From the NCBI GenBank assembly GCA_008000375.1, contig SMOI01000187.1:1-64000 (forward strand): a DNA stretch of 64,000 nucleotides. Direction: 5' to 3'. The translations under genes and the position numbers were made by a program. How positions within the stretch are numbered: the first letter of the stretch is position 1; each line of letters starts with the position of its first letter. Below are positions 11,345-21,300 of this stretch, one piece after another. Under the pieces are notes generated by a model that did not search any database, was not told the DNA's origin, and worked only from the letters and a program-made list of their open reading frames with translations. Source of the stretch: Poteriospumella lacustris. Its lineage: Eukaryota > Sar > Chrysophyceae > Chromulinales > Dinobryaceae.

Positions 11345-12472
11345 TTAGTCCTTCGCCGATGCAAGTTCACGATGAATAGCCCTTCCGATGCCACCAGAAA
11401 TGATCTTTTCGGCGGAATCGAAAGCAACGTCTCTCCGCGCCTTGTGCAAAACCGCCTTCTCGTCAAGTAAATCAGAACAGGAGCAGCGGTGGTGATGCTC
11501 ATCTTTCTCCTCCTCGTCAAATCTCAGGGTCTGTGCAACAGCAGATAAAGACTTCGCATCGGCCACGTGCTCCGTCGATTCCAACGACGACCGACAGACT
11601 GGGCACCACGATTGCTGAAAATCAAAACGAAAGAAAAACAATTAGAACACCATGATTCTAAGAGTAATGTTGGAGAACCTTACCAGCTGGATCCAACGAG
11701 ATAAACACTCCGCATGAAAGTAATGGCGACACTTCGGAATTCTGATGATATCTGCTCCCACGTCGATTTCATCCTTGCAAACCGCACATTCATTGTCCTC
11801 GCCAGAGCAAAATTTCTCTTGAAGCAAGTGTGAAATGGCTTCCGCATTGGCTGGATTGAGCTTGTACGGAGTATTGTTTTCAGAGTGCAAAGCAAGAGTT
11901 TCCTGTTGCATCGTGTTCATAATTGCCCCAAAGTTCGGAAGCGACCCATCCTCAAAGAACATCATGTTGAAAAGAAGATCATCGTTATCAAGACCCAAAG
12001 ACATTGCTGTTTGAGCAAACACGTCGGCCATTCCACCGTCGGCAGCGTTTTCACTGGGAGAGCTCGTGTCGGATTGCTGAGCATGGCGGTACAAGAAATC
12101 CACAGCATCTCTTGCTTGAACTCGTGAATCCGTACTGTTAGGCCCAGAATGATGATTATGGGAGGATGAGCTTCCAAGACTTCGGTTGCTGGACGCGCGG
12201 GGAGGAGTGGAAAATGTTGTTGTGTGAGAAATGGCCGATCGAAGAACAAATGGGCTATCCGCGGGAAAGAAATCTTCTCCTTCGCGAGCACACGCACGAC
12301 CATTGCCAGCGACATCAACTCTCAAATGGGGTTCACCGGGATTTGATAAAGGATGGCTCATACGTGAACCCGTTGCAACTTGTCGGGTTCCAGAAACGGT
12401 CTCATCTGCTTCAGTATTTTTCTTACTGGCCTCCCCGTCCGCTCTTTTATTGAAGCTGACAGCCGATCCCAT
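11345..12472 (-). CDS. RING-H2 E3 ubiquitin ligase
   Basis: Probable E3 ubiquitin ligase. Exons 12472-11684 and 11614-11345 give about 352 residues. The RING-H2 finger runs across the 69-bp intron: CAVCKDEIDVG, then C-x-H-x2-H-x2-C in CRHYFHAEC, LSRWIQ, and after splicing SWCPVCRSSL. The order of ligands and the conserved Trp before the last pair fit the RNF126/Praja type. The protein starts MGSAVS, which suits N-myristoylation, so membrane attachment is plausible. Residues 1-130 are Ser/Asn-rich and disordered-looking, 130-215 is a helical segment, and the C-terminus after the RING holds an acidic-His cluster (EEEKDEHHHRC). Substrate unknown. Confidence 0.88.
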
Positions 12473-12577
12473 TGTTAATTCAACGAATTATTAAAAAGGA
12501 ATTTGCACAATGCTTTGCAGCGAATTTTCCGAAAAGAAATCAGAGGCGAGATACCGCTTGCGACACTCTCCTCAAAC

Positions 12578-13051
12578 TTACCACAATAACCACCAAAACC
12601 ACCCTTGCACACACGTCCAATCCACGTCACAAAAGGCAATCTCCGTAGTGAAAAAGATCACCTTTGTCTGGAAGTTTGTGATTTTTGTAGCAATCGAAAT
12701 CACTTTACCCTCTGTTACGTGTTGTAGATGTCGGCGCAATTTTCGCCAAATGTGCTGGCCGACGCAAGCGGTCCGTTGCACACTGCACTCACTGCACACA
12801 CAGCAAAACACTGCCCACCACCTTTTTCCTTGATGCACAGAAAGTTTATAGGAACCTTTGGGTTTGGATACTCTTTCAGCATCGAGAGCATCGTCGAGAG
12901 CATCGAGCAGAGATTGGTTTCTTTTGAGAGGCCAAGTCGATCTTTGTTGACCAAACCTTTTCATAAACATTTCCCAACCATCAAAGGGATTTGTGGTGAA
13001 ATCTAGTTGTGGCGTTGCTGCTTTGAAAGAAAGCCCTAACTGTGTCGTCAT
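12578..13051 (-). CDS. Possible small gene, exon structure unclear
   Basis: An ATG-initiated frame of 157 residues lies between the RING gene and the PH gene. Its first 75 residues (MTTQLGLSFKAATPQLDF..., NPFDGWEMFMKRFG, LDALDDALDAE) look protein-like, while the remainder is Cys/Trp-rich and reads like untranslated or intronic sequence. An intron after about residue 75 is likely, but I cannot place it with confidence. Start is 52 bp from the divergent PH gene start, which fits the compact layout. No family recognised. Confidence 0.35.
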   Translation of the reverse strand: MTTQLGLSFKAATPQLDFTTNPFDGWEMFMKRFGQQRSTWPLKRNQSLLDALDDALDAERVSKPKGSYKLSVHQGKRWWAVFCCVCSECSVQRTACVGQHIWRKLRRHLQHVTEGKVISIATKITNFQTKVIFFTTEIAFCDVDWTCVQGWFWWLLW

Positions 13052-13103
13052 CAGACGCGCATTTCTTTTTGGTTTAGGTAGCTAAAGATTCAAAGTGTAA
13101 GAG

Positions 13104-14386
13104 ATGGGAGGTTTGATTTGCTGCTGTTGGCGAATGTTTTGTTGCGAATGCACGATTTGCGACAAACGCGATGACTGGAAGATTGACGATGAGATTCGCC
13201 CGGGTGAGATTGGCGCTGGTTTCCTCTACAAGAAGGCTAAAGGATCCGCCATGTGGAGCAAACGTTACTTCGTGCTCACACACTACAAACTTTGCTATTA
13301 TCTGGAACGTGATCGACAAGCTCTCAAAGGAGAAATCGTTTTAGCCGGGGCAACGGCTAGCAACAGTACAACGAGGGCGAATACAAAAAAGAAATATTAT
13401 TTCAACATCTCTCATCCACAATGCGGTGTTCGGGAGCTCTACGTGAAGTCAGATAATCGCCGTCAGCAATGGATTGAACGGATCAACATGATTTCCCAAG
13501 AGCTGATCAAAAATGCTGTGTATGGTAAACTTCTCAAGCAGGGAGGATTGGGTAAGAGCACGTGGCAAGAGAGATGGTGTATTAGCGTCCGCGACACCAT
13601 TGACTATTTCGACTCCCCCACCGAAAATCAAAGCAAGGGTACCATAGGTGAGCAATCGTCTATCTGCTTGATTTTGACAACCTATAAAATTAATCGTGTA
13701 TTGTGTATTTAGTGATCACCAATGCCGTAATCAATCCGATCAAGGTGAAAGATCGCTTCTGCTTCGAAGTCACTGCCAACGGCCCCGCGAAAGGAGGCAA
13801 GAAAGCGAACAAGAAATACGTTTTTGCTTGCGATAAGGAATATGACCGTGACAAATGGGTCGAGTTGTTGAAGCGAAACTCCATTCCTTCCACTCAACGA
13901 CAACTTGATGCTGATGGCAATGAAATCATTCAACCCCCAGCAACAGGCGGTTCAAACCCAATTCATGAAACTGCGGCCAGCAACGAAGAAGATGGCAACG
14001 AATATTCAGAAGCCGACGAAGGAAATTCCTACAGCCAAAGTATGTCTGTGAATACGGGCCTTTGCGGCTATTTGATGAAGAAGTCTCCGGCCGTCATGAA
14101 GGGTTGGCAAAAGAGATACTTCCGTACCGAGCCCAGCGGTGATATCACGTACTTCAAATCCGAAGAGGACTCCAAGAAGCCAGACGGTGAGGTGAAGGGT
14201 GTCCTTCGGATGAAGGACATTGTGGCGCAACCTTTGGGCATTCAGTTCAATGAAAAGACTTACGAGCTTACTCTTCAGCTGCAAACAAAGAAGGTCTTCC
14301 TCAAGGCATCGAGTTTGGACGAAGGAACCGAATGGGCTCAGAATATTATCAACTTTGTGGAGGCGCTTCAAGCCAATCGTGCGTAA
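13104..14386 (+). CDS. Triple PH-domain protein with lipidatable N-terminus
   Basis: Probable phosphoinositide-binding adaptor. Exons 13104-13647 and 13713-14386 give about 405 residues. The start MGGLICCCWRMFCCECTICD offers Gly2 for myristoylation and eight nearby Cys residues for palmitoylation, so constitutive membrane anchoring is likely. Three PH domains can be seen, each by its first strands and final Trp helix: about 36-140 (GFLYKKAK...WSKRYFVL, QQWIERINM), about 146-255 (YGKLLKQGGLGKSTWQERW, DKWVELLKR) and about 310-402 (CGYLMKKS...GWQKRYFR, EWAQNIINF). An acidic linker with NEEDGNEYSEADE precedes the third. The intron interrupts the second PH domain. The same architecture and start are familiar to me from stramenopile proteins. 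Confidence 0.88.
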
Positions 14387-14943
14387 CCCCCTTCCTGTTT
14401 TCAAAATTTGTGATTATGATGGCTAATGCTTATTGTTGTCAACATATGCCATAATGTGTGGTGTGAGAGACGGCGCTTGTTCAGATATTCGACGTATCTG
14501 TACCGTCTTTCTCTCTGCTTCTTTTCCTACCTCAAAACATTCATGCGTTTGCTTGCCTTCGGGGGGTTATCCTGTTAGGCCCCATTCAGAAGTCCTATGT
14601 AAAGCAAAAATAAAATAGAGAATCGCTCAAAGAGTAACCAAAGAGATTATAGCCCGCAGTTAATAACACACTTGTCGTTCAGTCCCCATCATCAACCACC
14701 CACCCGGTCGTGGCGTTTCACTTTTCTGCAGCGGTGGTGTGGTTGATGGTGCCATCTTTGACTTGAACTTCGGAGTCCGTGAGACTCGCAAATACGACGC
14801 TCGTTGTTGGACCACTTCCTCTGAAGATTCTTGGAAAATGATCGAAATCGACGACGAAGTGTGGGGTATTTTTATGCTTTCTGGTCCATTTGAGAGTAAC
14901 CACAATCACAATATACGTATTCGATAATTTTTGACATTTGAAC
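14387..14943. other. Intergenic, 557 bp
   Basis: 3' region of the PH gene and promoter of the aminotransferase. A short ATG frame at 14739-14927 is open but has no family features and no codon bias. No gene is supported. Confidence 0.4.
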
Positions 14944-16149
14944 ATGGCCTCTTTCTTTGCAAACACTCCTTACGAACCTCCAAATGCTATCCTTGGTGTA
15001 GCCAAGGAATGTAACGAAGATCCATTCCCCGAGAAAATCAATTTGACTATCGGAGCTTATCGGGACGATCATGGGAAACCCTATGTCTTGCCCAGTGTTG
15101 CGGAAGCCAGACAAGTTTTGCACAACGCGAATGTTGACCATGAGTACCTTGTGCAGGACGGTTTTGCGAAATTTGTGGAAGTCGCCCAAGAGCTCATGTT
15201 TGGAAAATTACTACCCAATGCCTATACCATCCAGGCTGTTGCTGGAACAGGAGCTGTTCGTCTTGGAGCTGATTTCTTGAAGCGTATCTTACCTGATGCT
15301 GTGGTCGCTATCCCGGATACCACCTGGCAGAACCACCCAGCTATTTTCACTGCAATCGGGTACCAGGTGACCACTTACCGCTATTTGGCCGAGGATCGCT
15401 GCAATTTGGACTTTGATTCCATGCTTGCTGATATTCGAGCTCTACCGCCTCGCTCAATTCTTTTGATGCACAGCTGCGCGCATAATCCTTCCGGATGTGA
15501 TCCATCCGAAGACCAATGGCGACAGATCTTGGAAGCTGTCCAGGCCAATGATCTGCTGCCGTACTTCGATAATGCTTATCAAGGCTTTGTTTCTGGTGAT
15601 CCTGAAGTTGATGCCTTTGCGGTTCGTCTTTTCGCGGAGGCGGGCTGTGAGCTGATCGTTGCCTCCAGTTTTTCGAAGAACTTTGGACTTTACGGAGAAA
15701 GAGTTGGAGCCTTACATGTTTTGTGCCGAAGCGTGGAGGATCGCAATAAAGCTGCTTCTCTTCTTCGTGCACTTGCTCGTTTGCTGTACAGCACATGTCC
15801 CAGCTTCGGAGCGAGAATTGTCGCCACAGTTTTATCGGATCCCGCACGAAAGCAAAAGTGGTTGAATGATTGTTCAAATATGGCACATCGCCTGCTTAAT
15901 GTTCGCCAGCAGTTGCTTGATTTGCTTGTTGCGAAGAATGTGAAAGGCACATGGGGTCATGTTGTCAAACAGCGCGGTATGTTCAGCTACACAGGTCTCC
16001 CTGCTTGGGCAGTGCAGCAATTGAAAACGGAACATCACGTGTACATGCTCAGCGATGGTCGTATTAGTCTTGCTGGATTGAATCCATCCAACATCGAGCG
16101 CTTTGCTGATGCTGTAGCTGCTGTTTTGGGTACCAACGACGCGGTATAA
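14944..16149 (+). CDS. Aspartate aminotransferase, cytosolic type
   Basis: PLP-dependent transamination between aspartate/2-oxoglutarate and oxaloacetate/glutamate, fold type I class I. Single exon of 401 residues, the usual size for the family. Visible motifs: IGAYRDDHGKPYVLP near the start, AGTGAVRLGADF, HSCAHNPSGCDPS (Asn of the HNPTG signature), YFDNAYQGF (Asp that pairs with the pyridine nitrogen), and the PLP-lysine motif SSFSKNFGLYGERVG with Lys near residue 245. The start codon follows AACATGG and the mature fold begins at about residue 3, so there is no mitochondrial presequence. It may help supply amino-group chemistry for the methionine-salvage end product, but that link is inference. 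Confidence 0.94.
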   Translation: MASFFANTPYEPPNAILGVAKECNEDPFPEKINLTIGAYRDDHGKPYVLPSVAEARQVLHNANVDHEYLVQDGFAKFVEVAQELMFGKLLPNAYTIQAVAGTGAVRLGADFLKRILPDAVVAIPDTTWQNHPAIFTAIGYQVTTYRYLAEDRCNLDFDSMLADIRALPPRSILLMHSCAHNPSGCDPSEDQWRQILEAVQANDLLPYFDNAYQGFVSGDPEVDAFAVRLFAEAGCELIVASSFSKNFGLYGERVGALHVLCRSVEDRNKAASLLRALARLLYSTCPSFGARIVATVLSDPARKQKWLNDCSNMAHRLLNVRQQLLDLLVAKNVKGTWGHVVKQRGMFSYTGLPAWAVQQLKTEHHVYMLSDGRISLAGLNPSNIERFADAVAAVLGTNDAV

Positions 16150-16293
16150 ATTATGTGGAGCGCTATGTCTGTTACTGCACTGTACATTTACTTTTCGTGG
16201 TCCCTTGCTACTCCAACCCATAAGTTGCTGTTCTTCCCTCTGCCTTTGTTGTAAACATTCTGCCTTCTGTAAGTTTCTTCCCCATTTGTGTCC

Positions 16294-17435
16294 TTACAAT
16301 CGTCCTGGGTGCGTTTGATCTGGACTCAGTCCAATTGGCGAATCGCCACCGAATCCCAACCAGGAGGGCAAGTCATCCGATTCTTTGAGTTTTAACGAGT
16401 CAGGTAAGTGGCTCCCATCTGCAAACGGAGTTTCATGCAGCGAGGATGCAACCTCTCGCAGAGTTTCCAGATCGAAGCCAATCTACATGCGTTGTATAAC
16501 GTTGTAACAAGTGAAGTTCGCAAGCGTCTAACATGGGTAGAAGTCTTACCGAACTCCGCGAAGCCATTCCACTGCTCGAAAAGAAGGACATCTCCGTTGA
16601 AAAAGGTGGAACCGAAGTAGAGCTGCAGCAAGGTCAGTCGAGCGCTTGCATCATTCTACACCAACAAACACTTACTTGGTTGGAATCATCTCACGATGGT
16701 AGTACCGCGACAAATATTCGTTCCCCATGCGGGCAAAGACTTGTTCGCCTTCCTCCGCTTCCGCAATACCTCGACCCATGAGAAACTCTTGGACATCTGT
16801 GATGTCGAGACACGTGCGTGATTCCAGTTGCCAGTTGCGAGTAAATGCGACAGTCTGGTGTTGTTACCATTTGAAAAAGCGATGATATCGGCCTCTATTG
16901 GGGTGTAGCTCATGTTATGAAGATCATCGGATTCAACATGAGTAAACGATGACCCAGAATTGGATCGATTGCAATCCTGTTCCTTTCGTTTTCTGCCGCT
17001 GGTCATTTTGTGGACTGCGGAGTACCAACGATTCTTCACCTCATTTTCACTTACCGGTAATGACAGCAACATATGATGTAGTAATCTCGTGCAAATATGA
17101 TAAAGGAGAGTGATTTACCTTCGCCCTGGCATTTCCGCAGCAATTCTGGTCCAGGAGTTTCCTAAACGCGATTGTGCTTCGACTAAATGTTGATCCTCTT
17201 CGGAGGTCCACTTCGATTTCTTCAAGTTCGGGTCCAGATGATTACACCATCTCTCACGGCACTGTTTGGTCGTGCGACAGCCACCTAGAGCTTTCACTAT
17301 TTCGGTCCATGTTGCATTCTTGAAATCATTTAACAAAGCTCGGAAGGTGAAAAGTACCAACTCAGTACTAACCATATTCATCTGTTCCATAATGATACGG
17401 TCCTCATCGGGGCTCCAGTATCCTCTTCTCTTCAT
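16294..17435 (-). CDS. R2R3-type Myb DNA-binding protein
   Basis: Probable nuclear transcription factor. Six small exons in coding order 17435-17373, 17318-17119, 17049-16868, 16796-16676, 16622-16550, 16482-16294 give about 275 residues in one frame. Repeat 1 has GYWSPDEDRIIMEQ, TWTEIVKALGG, RTTKQCRERWCNHLDP. Repeat 2 has KKSKWTSEEDQHLVEAQ, GNSWTRIAAEMPGR and, across an intron, SENEVKNRWYSAVHK. The Trp triads are in place. The spacing between the first two Trp residues of repeat 1 is only 17 residues with the 54-bp intron I chose (19 is usual), so that splice site is the least certain. The C-terminal half is acidic and ends HLPDSLKLKESDDLPSW...GLSPDQ, which may be an activation region. Confidence 0.85.
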
Positions 17436-17694
17436 TTCCACTCAGCTTTTCGTTCTTCAGATATCATTGTGATTCCTTTTCACAGGAAAGGAGTGCACTT
17501 GAACTGGGCCCACGTGGTCAGATTGTTATGACCACATCATCGGCTTGAAAAATTGAGTCAAACTTAACTTGTCACCTTCGCGGTGCTTTTGGCACTACGA
17601 CAACCCCTTCCAGTAGGCCAATAGCTTTGTCAGCGACTACATTTCTAATAGGTTGTGAAATGAAAGGCACAATCATGTTATCCTTCATCGATAT

Positions 17695-17988
17695 GAAGAT
17701 CTTGTCCACCATCATGTTGGGTAACACGAAAAGGAGGGCCAAACAAATGGCAGCGATGATTATCAAAACTTTCACTGGCTCGTCCCAAGTCAATGTTGAA
17801 ATCCGTCATACCCAATATTGAAATGCTCTTATCTTCCTCAATACCTATTCGATGTCCAGCGCTTTTCAATACTACTCTTGGGTATGCCGGAAATATGACT
17901 GGGGACGAGCTCTTGAAAGTTTTGATAATCATCGCGGCCAATTGTTTGGCCCTCCTTTTCGTGTTACCCATCGTAGGGGTGTCCAATC
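17695..17988. repeat. Imperfect inverted repeat carrying two membrane micro-ORFs
   Basis: The minus strand from about 17790 to 17720 and the plus strand from about 17895 to 17970 carry near-identical sequence. Both read VLIIIAA-CLALLFVLP, a typical single membrane helix. The plus copy has an ATG frame of 52 residues at 17895-18053. The minus copy has a longer frame (about 73 residues, 17793-17572) but opens with TTG. The arms flank about 100 bp. Whether either is translated is unknown. Retention of the same helix in both arms could reflect recent duplication rather than selection. Confidence 0.55.
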
Positions 17989-18096
17989 GACTCGCGTCTC
18001 AGTGTTGGATATACTACTCCCGTTCGTTCGGAGTAGTTGCTAGTAATCCATAATCCCCACCCGCTGTGCGTGGTGTAGCAGGTCGCCCTCATGGCC

Positions 18097-18104
18097 GTCA
18101 TCGT

Positions 18105-18147
<43 letters not shown>

Positions 18148-18170
18148 ATCCTCATCGTCGTCGTCACCAC
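18097..18170. repeat. GTCATC-type trinucleotide/hexanucleotide microsatellite
   Basis: About 70 bp of reiterated GTC and ATC triplets, reading as poly-Asp on the minus strand. It lies upstream of ELP1 and is not part of a supported gene. It is likely length-polymorphic. Confidence 0.85.
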
Positions 18171-18363
18171 CAGCATTCCTCGTCGTCTCGTCGGCGGCTT
18201 GTTGACAGGCTGCTGGATGGCTGACGAGCGATGTTCCACTCAATAGACGAGATGGAACCCCTGGAAGCACACACACTATTTGCAGTAAGTCCTACTAGTT
18301 CAGTGATCTCTTCTCTCTTCTTGTGTCGATATCCGTCGGTCTTACAAACAACAGGGAAGCGAG

Positions 18364-21300
18364 ATGCGGAATATTTCAGTGATTCAGGATCATCTGGTCG
18401 CAGTGGGAGGAGATGCAAACAACTCAAGCCCCGTTGTGTCTATCGCTTTGAATCACACGCATCATCGTTTATATTCTCTGACCGAGGATGGAATTTTTTC
18501 AACGTATGATATCAGTGATCATTTCCGATTTTTGTCGTCCACCAAGTTAGAGTTCGATGGCGTTCAAGAACAATGGTTTGGCTTGGATTTCCTTATCATT
18601 GGCTCTACCGTGGTGGCTTTATCTCGTGAGGGTAGCATTGTGACTGCTGATGACAACGGCGAAAATGATTCCGGTAACTTAGAAAATGTTGATCAAATTG
18701 GCATGATTGACGGCGGCATCCATGCCGCCTCGTGGAGCCCGGACTATTCTTGCCTGGCGATATTGACGGGCAACAACACCATGTTGCTCATGTCCAATAC
18801 GTGGGAACCCATCAGTGAGATTGATTTTCCCGCGTTCGATCCGCAGTCACCGGTGGGGTTGTCGTGGAAGGGCGACGGCGAACTACTCTCCGTCGTATCG
18901 CAGGATGCGTCCGATAACACGTACCACGCACGTATTTACAACAAATCTCTTCAGCTGTATGCCACTGGACGCAATGTTGCCGATGGACCAGCAGCCATTC
19001 TCAAGGGGCTTGGTGGCTGTACCGCTTTCGCACCGAATGGCACACTGGTCGCCGTGTATCAACGTCGTGCGGCAGAACTACCACAGGTGGCCTTCCTCGA
19101 GAAGAATGGCTTGAGACATGGCGACTTTGACTTGCGTGTACGTGTTGTTCTTTCCTCCTCTGATTGATTTTGCTGTGACTAACCGTTGATCCATCATCTG
19201 CTGTAGAAACCGCCACCGGTCCCCAGTGACATCCAAGTGGGTGACTGGGATGTGAAGCAGTTGTCCTGGGACATGACCAGTACCGTCATCGCTGTCAGTT
19301 GGTCTACGTCGATTGTTTCGTCTACATCGCCGTCCATGCCATCAGCAGGCGCATGGGGTTGTGTCCAGCTGTACTATCGTGAGAATTACTATTGGTATTT
19401 GAAGCAACAATGGACGGGCCTCGATCTCGCGTTCTTGACCTTTGACAACGAAGTACAAGGTCGTTTGTACATGCGACAAACGGCGACGGTGGGGGCGGAG
19501 CAACGAGTATCACCCGCCATTCGCACCGTGGATACCTTTTGGAAGATCGCGTCGTCTCATTGTCGCGATGGCACCGTGACCGTGACCGATGGCGATACCC
19601 AACATTTCACCCCGTTGGGGTACAACAACGTCCCGCCGCCCATGAGTATGTTTCAAGAGAAATGGTCGTCGGTTCCAACGGTGACGGGCCATCAACAGAC
19701 CTGTGCACGGAGCGTTTCGTTTTGGCAGGTGACGACGGGGCATACGGACCACAACGACCACATCGCTTGGGGTGCGGCGGTGTTGTTGAACGAAGAGGGG
19801 TTGGTCTCGTTTGTCCTCGGCAATGCTCGCGGTCGTATTACCCGCGGGGGATATCTTCGTATCCCGAATCCGCATCGGGCAGCGTTACGTGAGATAACGA
19901 TTCTTCCGTTGCAGGCCTCGGACGAGACGTTGAAAAGCGGCGGTGGCGGCGGTGGCAGTGTGAAGCTGGCGGTGGTAGCAGTCGGCTCATTGGCCTACCG
20001 CGTAGACGCCGAGCATGCCGACGCCCTGGCGAAGGATCTTCTCTTTGTCGTTCATCTCGACGAAGCGTCGTTGTGCCAGTCCTCGCGTCAACCGACGGAC
20101 GCCGTGGCCTTCACCCATCACTACGTCCTCGACAACTTACCGGGCACCATCTACGCGCTCAGCAGCATCGTCGGTGAAACGCACGCCCTCGCCGTGGGCA
20201 TGAAAGACCACGAAACGGCCAATTTCGATGTGTACCGCTTGGACTTCGCCCACGCCTACGCGGACTTGGCGACGGAGGAGAGCCTGCCGGCCAATGCCAC
20301 CATCGACTACGCCGCCTTCCCGCAGGAACATTTACTCGTAATTCCGGAAATCTGTCCCCAGTTTTACGTCGTCGTCAACCCCACCGCCGCTCCTGCCGCC
20401 ACCGCCGCTACAGCGGCAACTGCGGACCACGCCGCGACGGTGGCAATGCCGTCGAGTTACTATTCCCACACGGTGATCTCCCTGTCGTTGAAAAACCGCT
20501 TGTACGTGGGGGAGGTCCTCTTGGTACCCGGAGCGTCCTCGTTCGCCTTCAACCACGCGTACAACATGCTGCTCTTCATCACCGTCGGCACCAAGCCCAT
20601 GCTGCACTTCGTCACCTTTGGCACGTTGTTGAAGATCAATCCGTTGATGGGCGAAGAGCAACAAGATCTCTTCGAGGCCGCTGAGCCACGTCCCGTCGAA
20701 CGTGGCGCTCGCTTGATCGCCTCCATCGAATACGACTCCAAAATCATCATTCAACTGCCACGCGGCAACCTCGAGACCTTTGAACCTCGTCCGTTGATCA
20801 TTCTTCGGGCACAACAATTGCTCAACCAACGACACGTCGCCGACTGTCTCTTGTTGCTGCGTCTACAGCGCATCGATTTGAATTACCTCGTCGATTTCGA
20901 CCCGACGATCTTCTTCGCCGCCTTGGCCCAGTGGATCCCCGAGGCGCTGCAGAAGAAAGCGGATTTGTTGAGTTTGTTCATCACGTCGCTGGACGCCGTC
21001 GACGTGACGACGACGAAGTACGTGTTGTTCGACGAGACGAGCCTCGAGAACCGCCAGCGACGTCGGGCGTTTGTCGAACAAGAGCGCTTCGTGGGCGACG
21101 AGAAGATCAACGTCGTGTGCCGTCGGATGCGCGAGGAACTGCTGCGCTATCTCGCGACGATGCAAGCGACAACGCCAACGGCGACGGCGGCGGCATCGGC
21201 GGCGTCGGCGCAGCAACAGACGACGGTGCTGAACGCGGTGCTGTGCACGTACGCGAAGCAGCGCCCTCCGCTGCTGGTCGACGCGTTGCATTTCATTCAA

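Larger units (their letters stand above)
17436..18363. other. Intergenic with inverted repeat and microsatellite
   Basis: A 928-bp region between the divergent Myb and ELP1 starts. It holds an inverted repeat of small membrane-type open frames and a (GTCATC)n tract, both listed separately. Confidence 0.5.
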
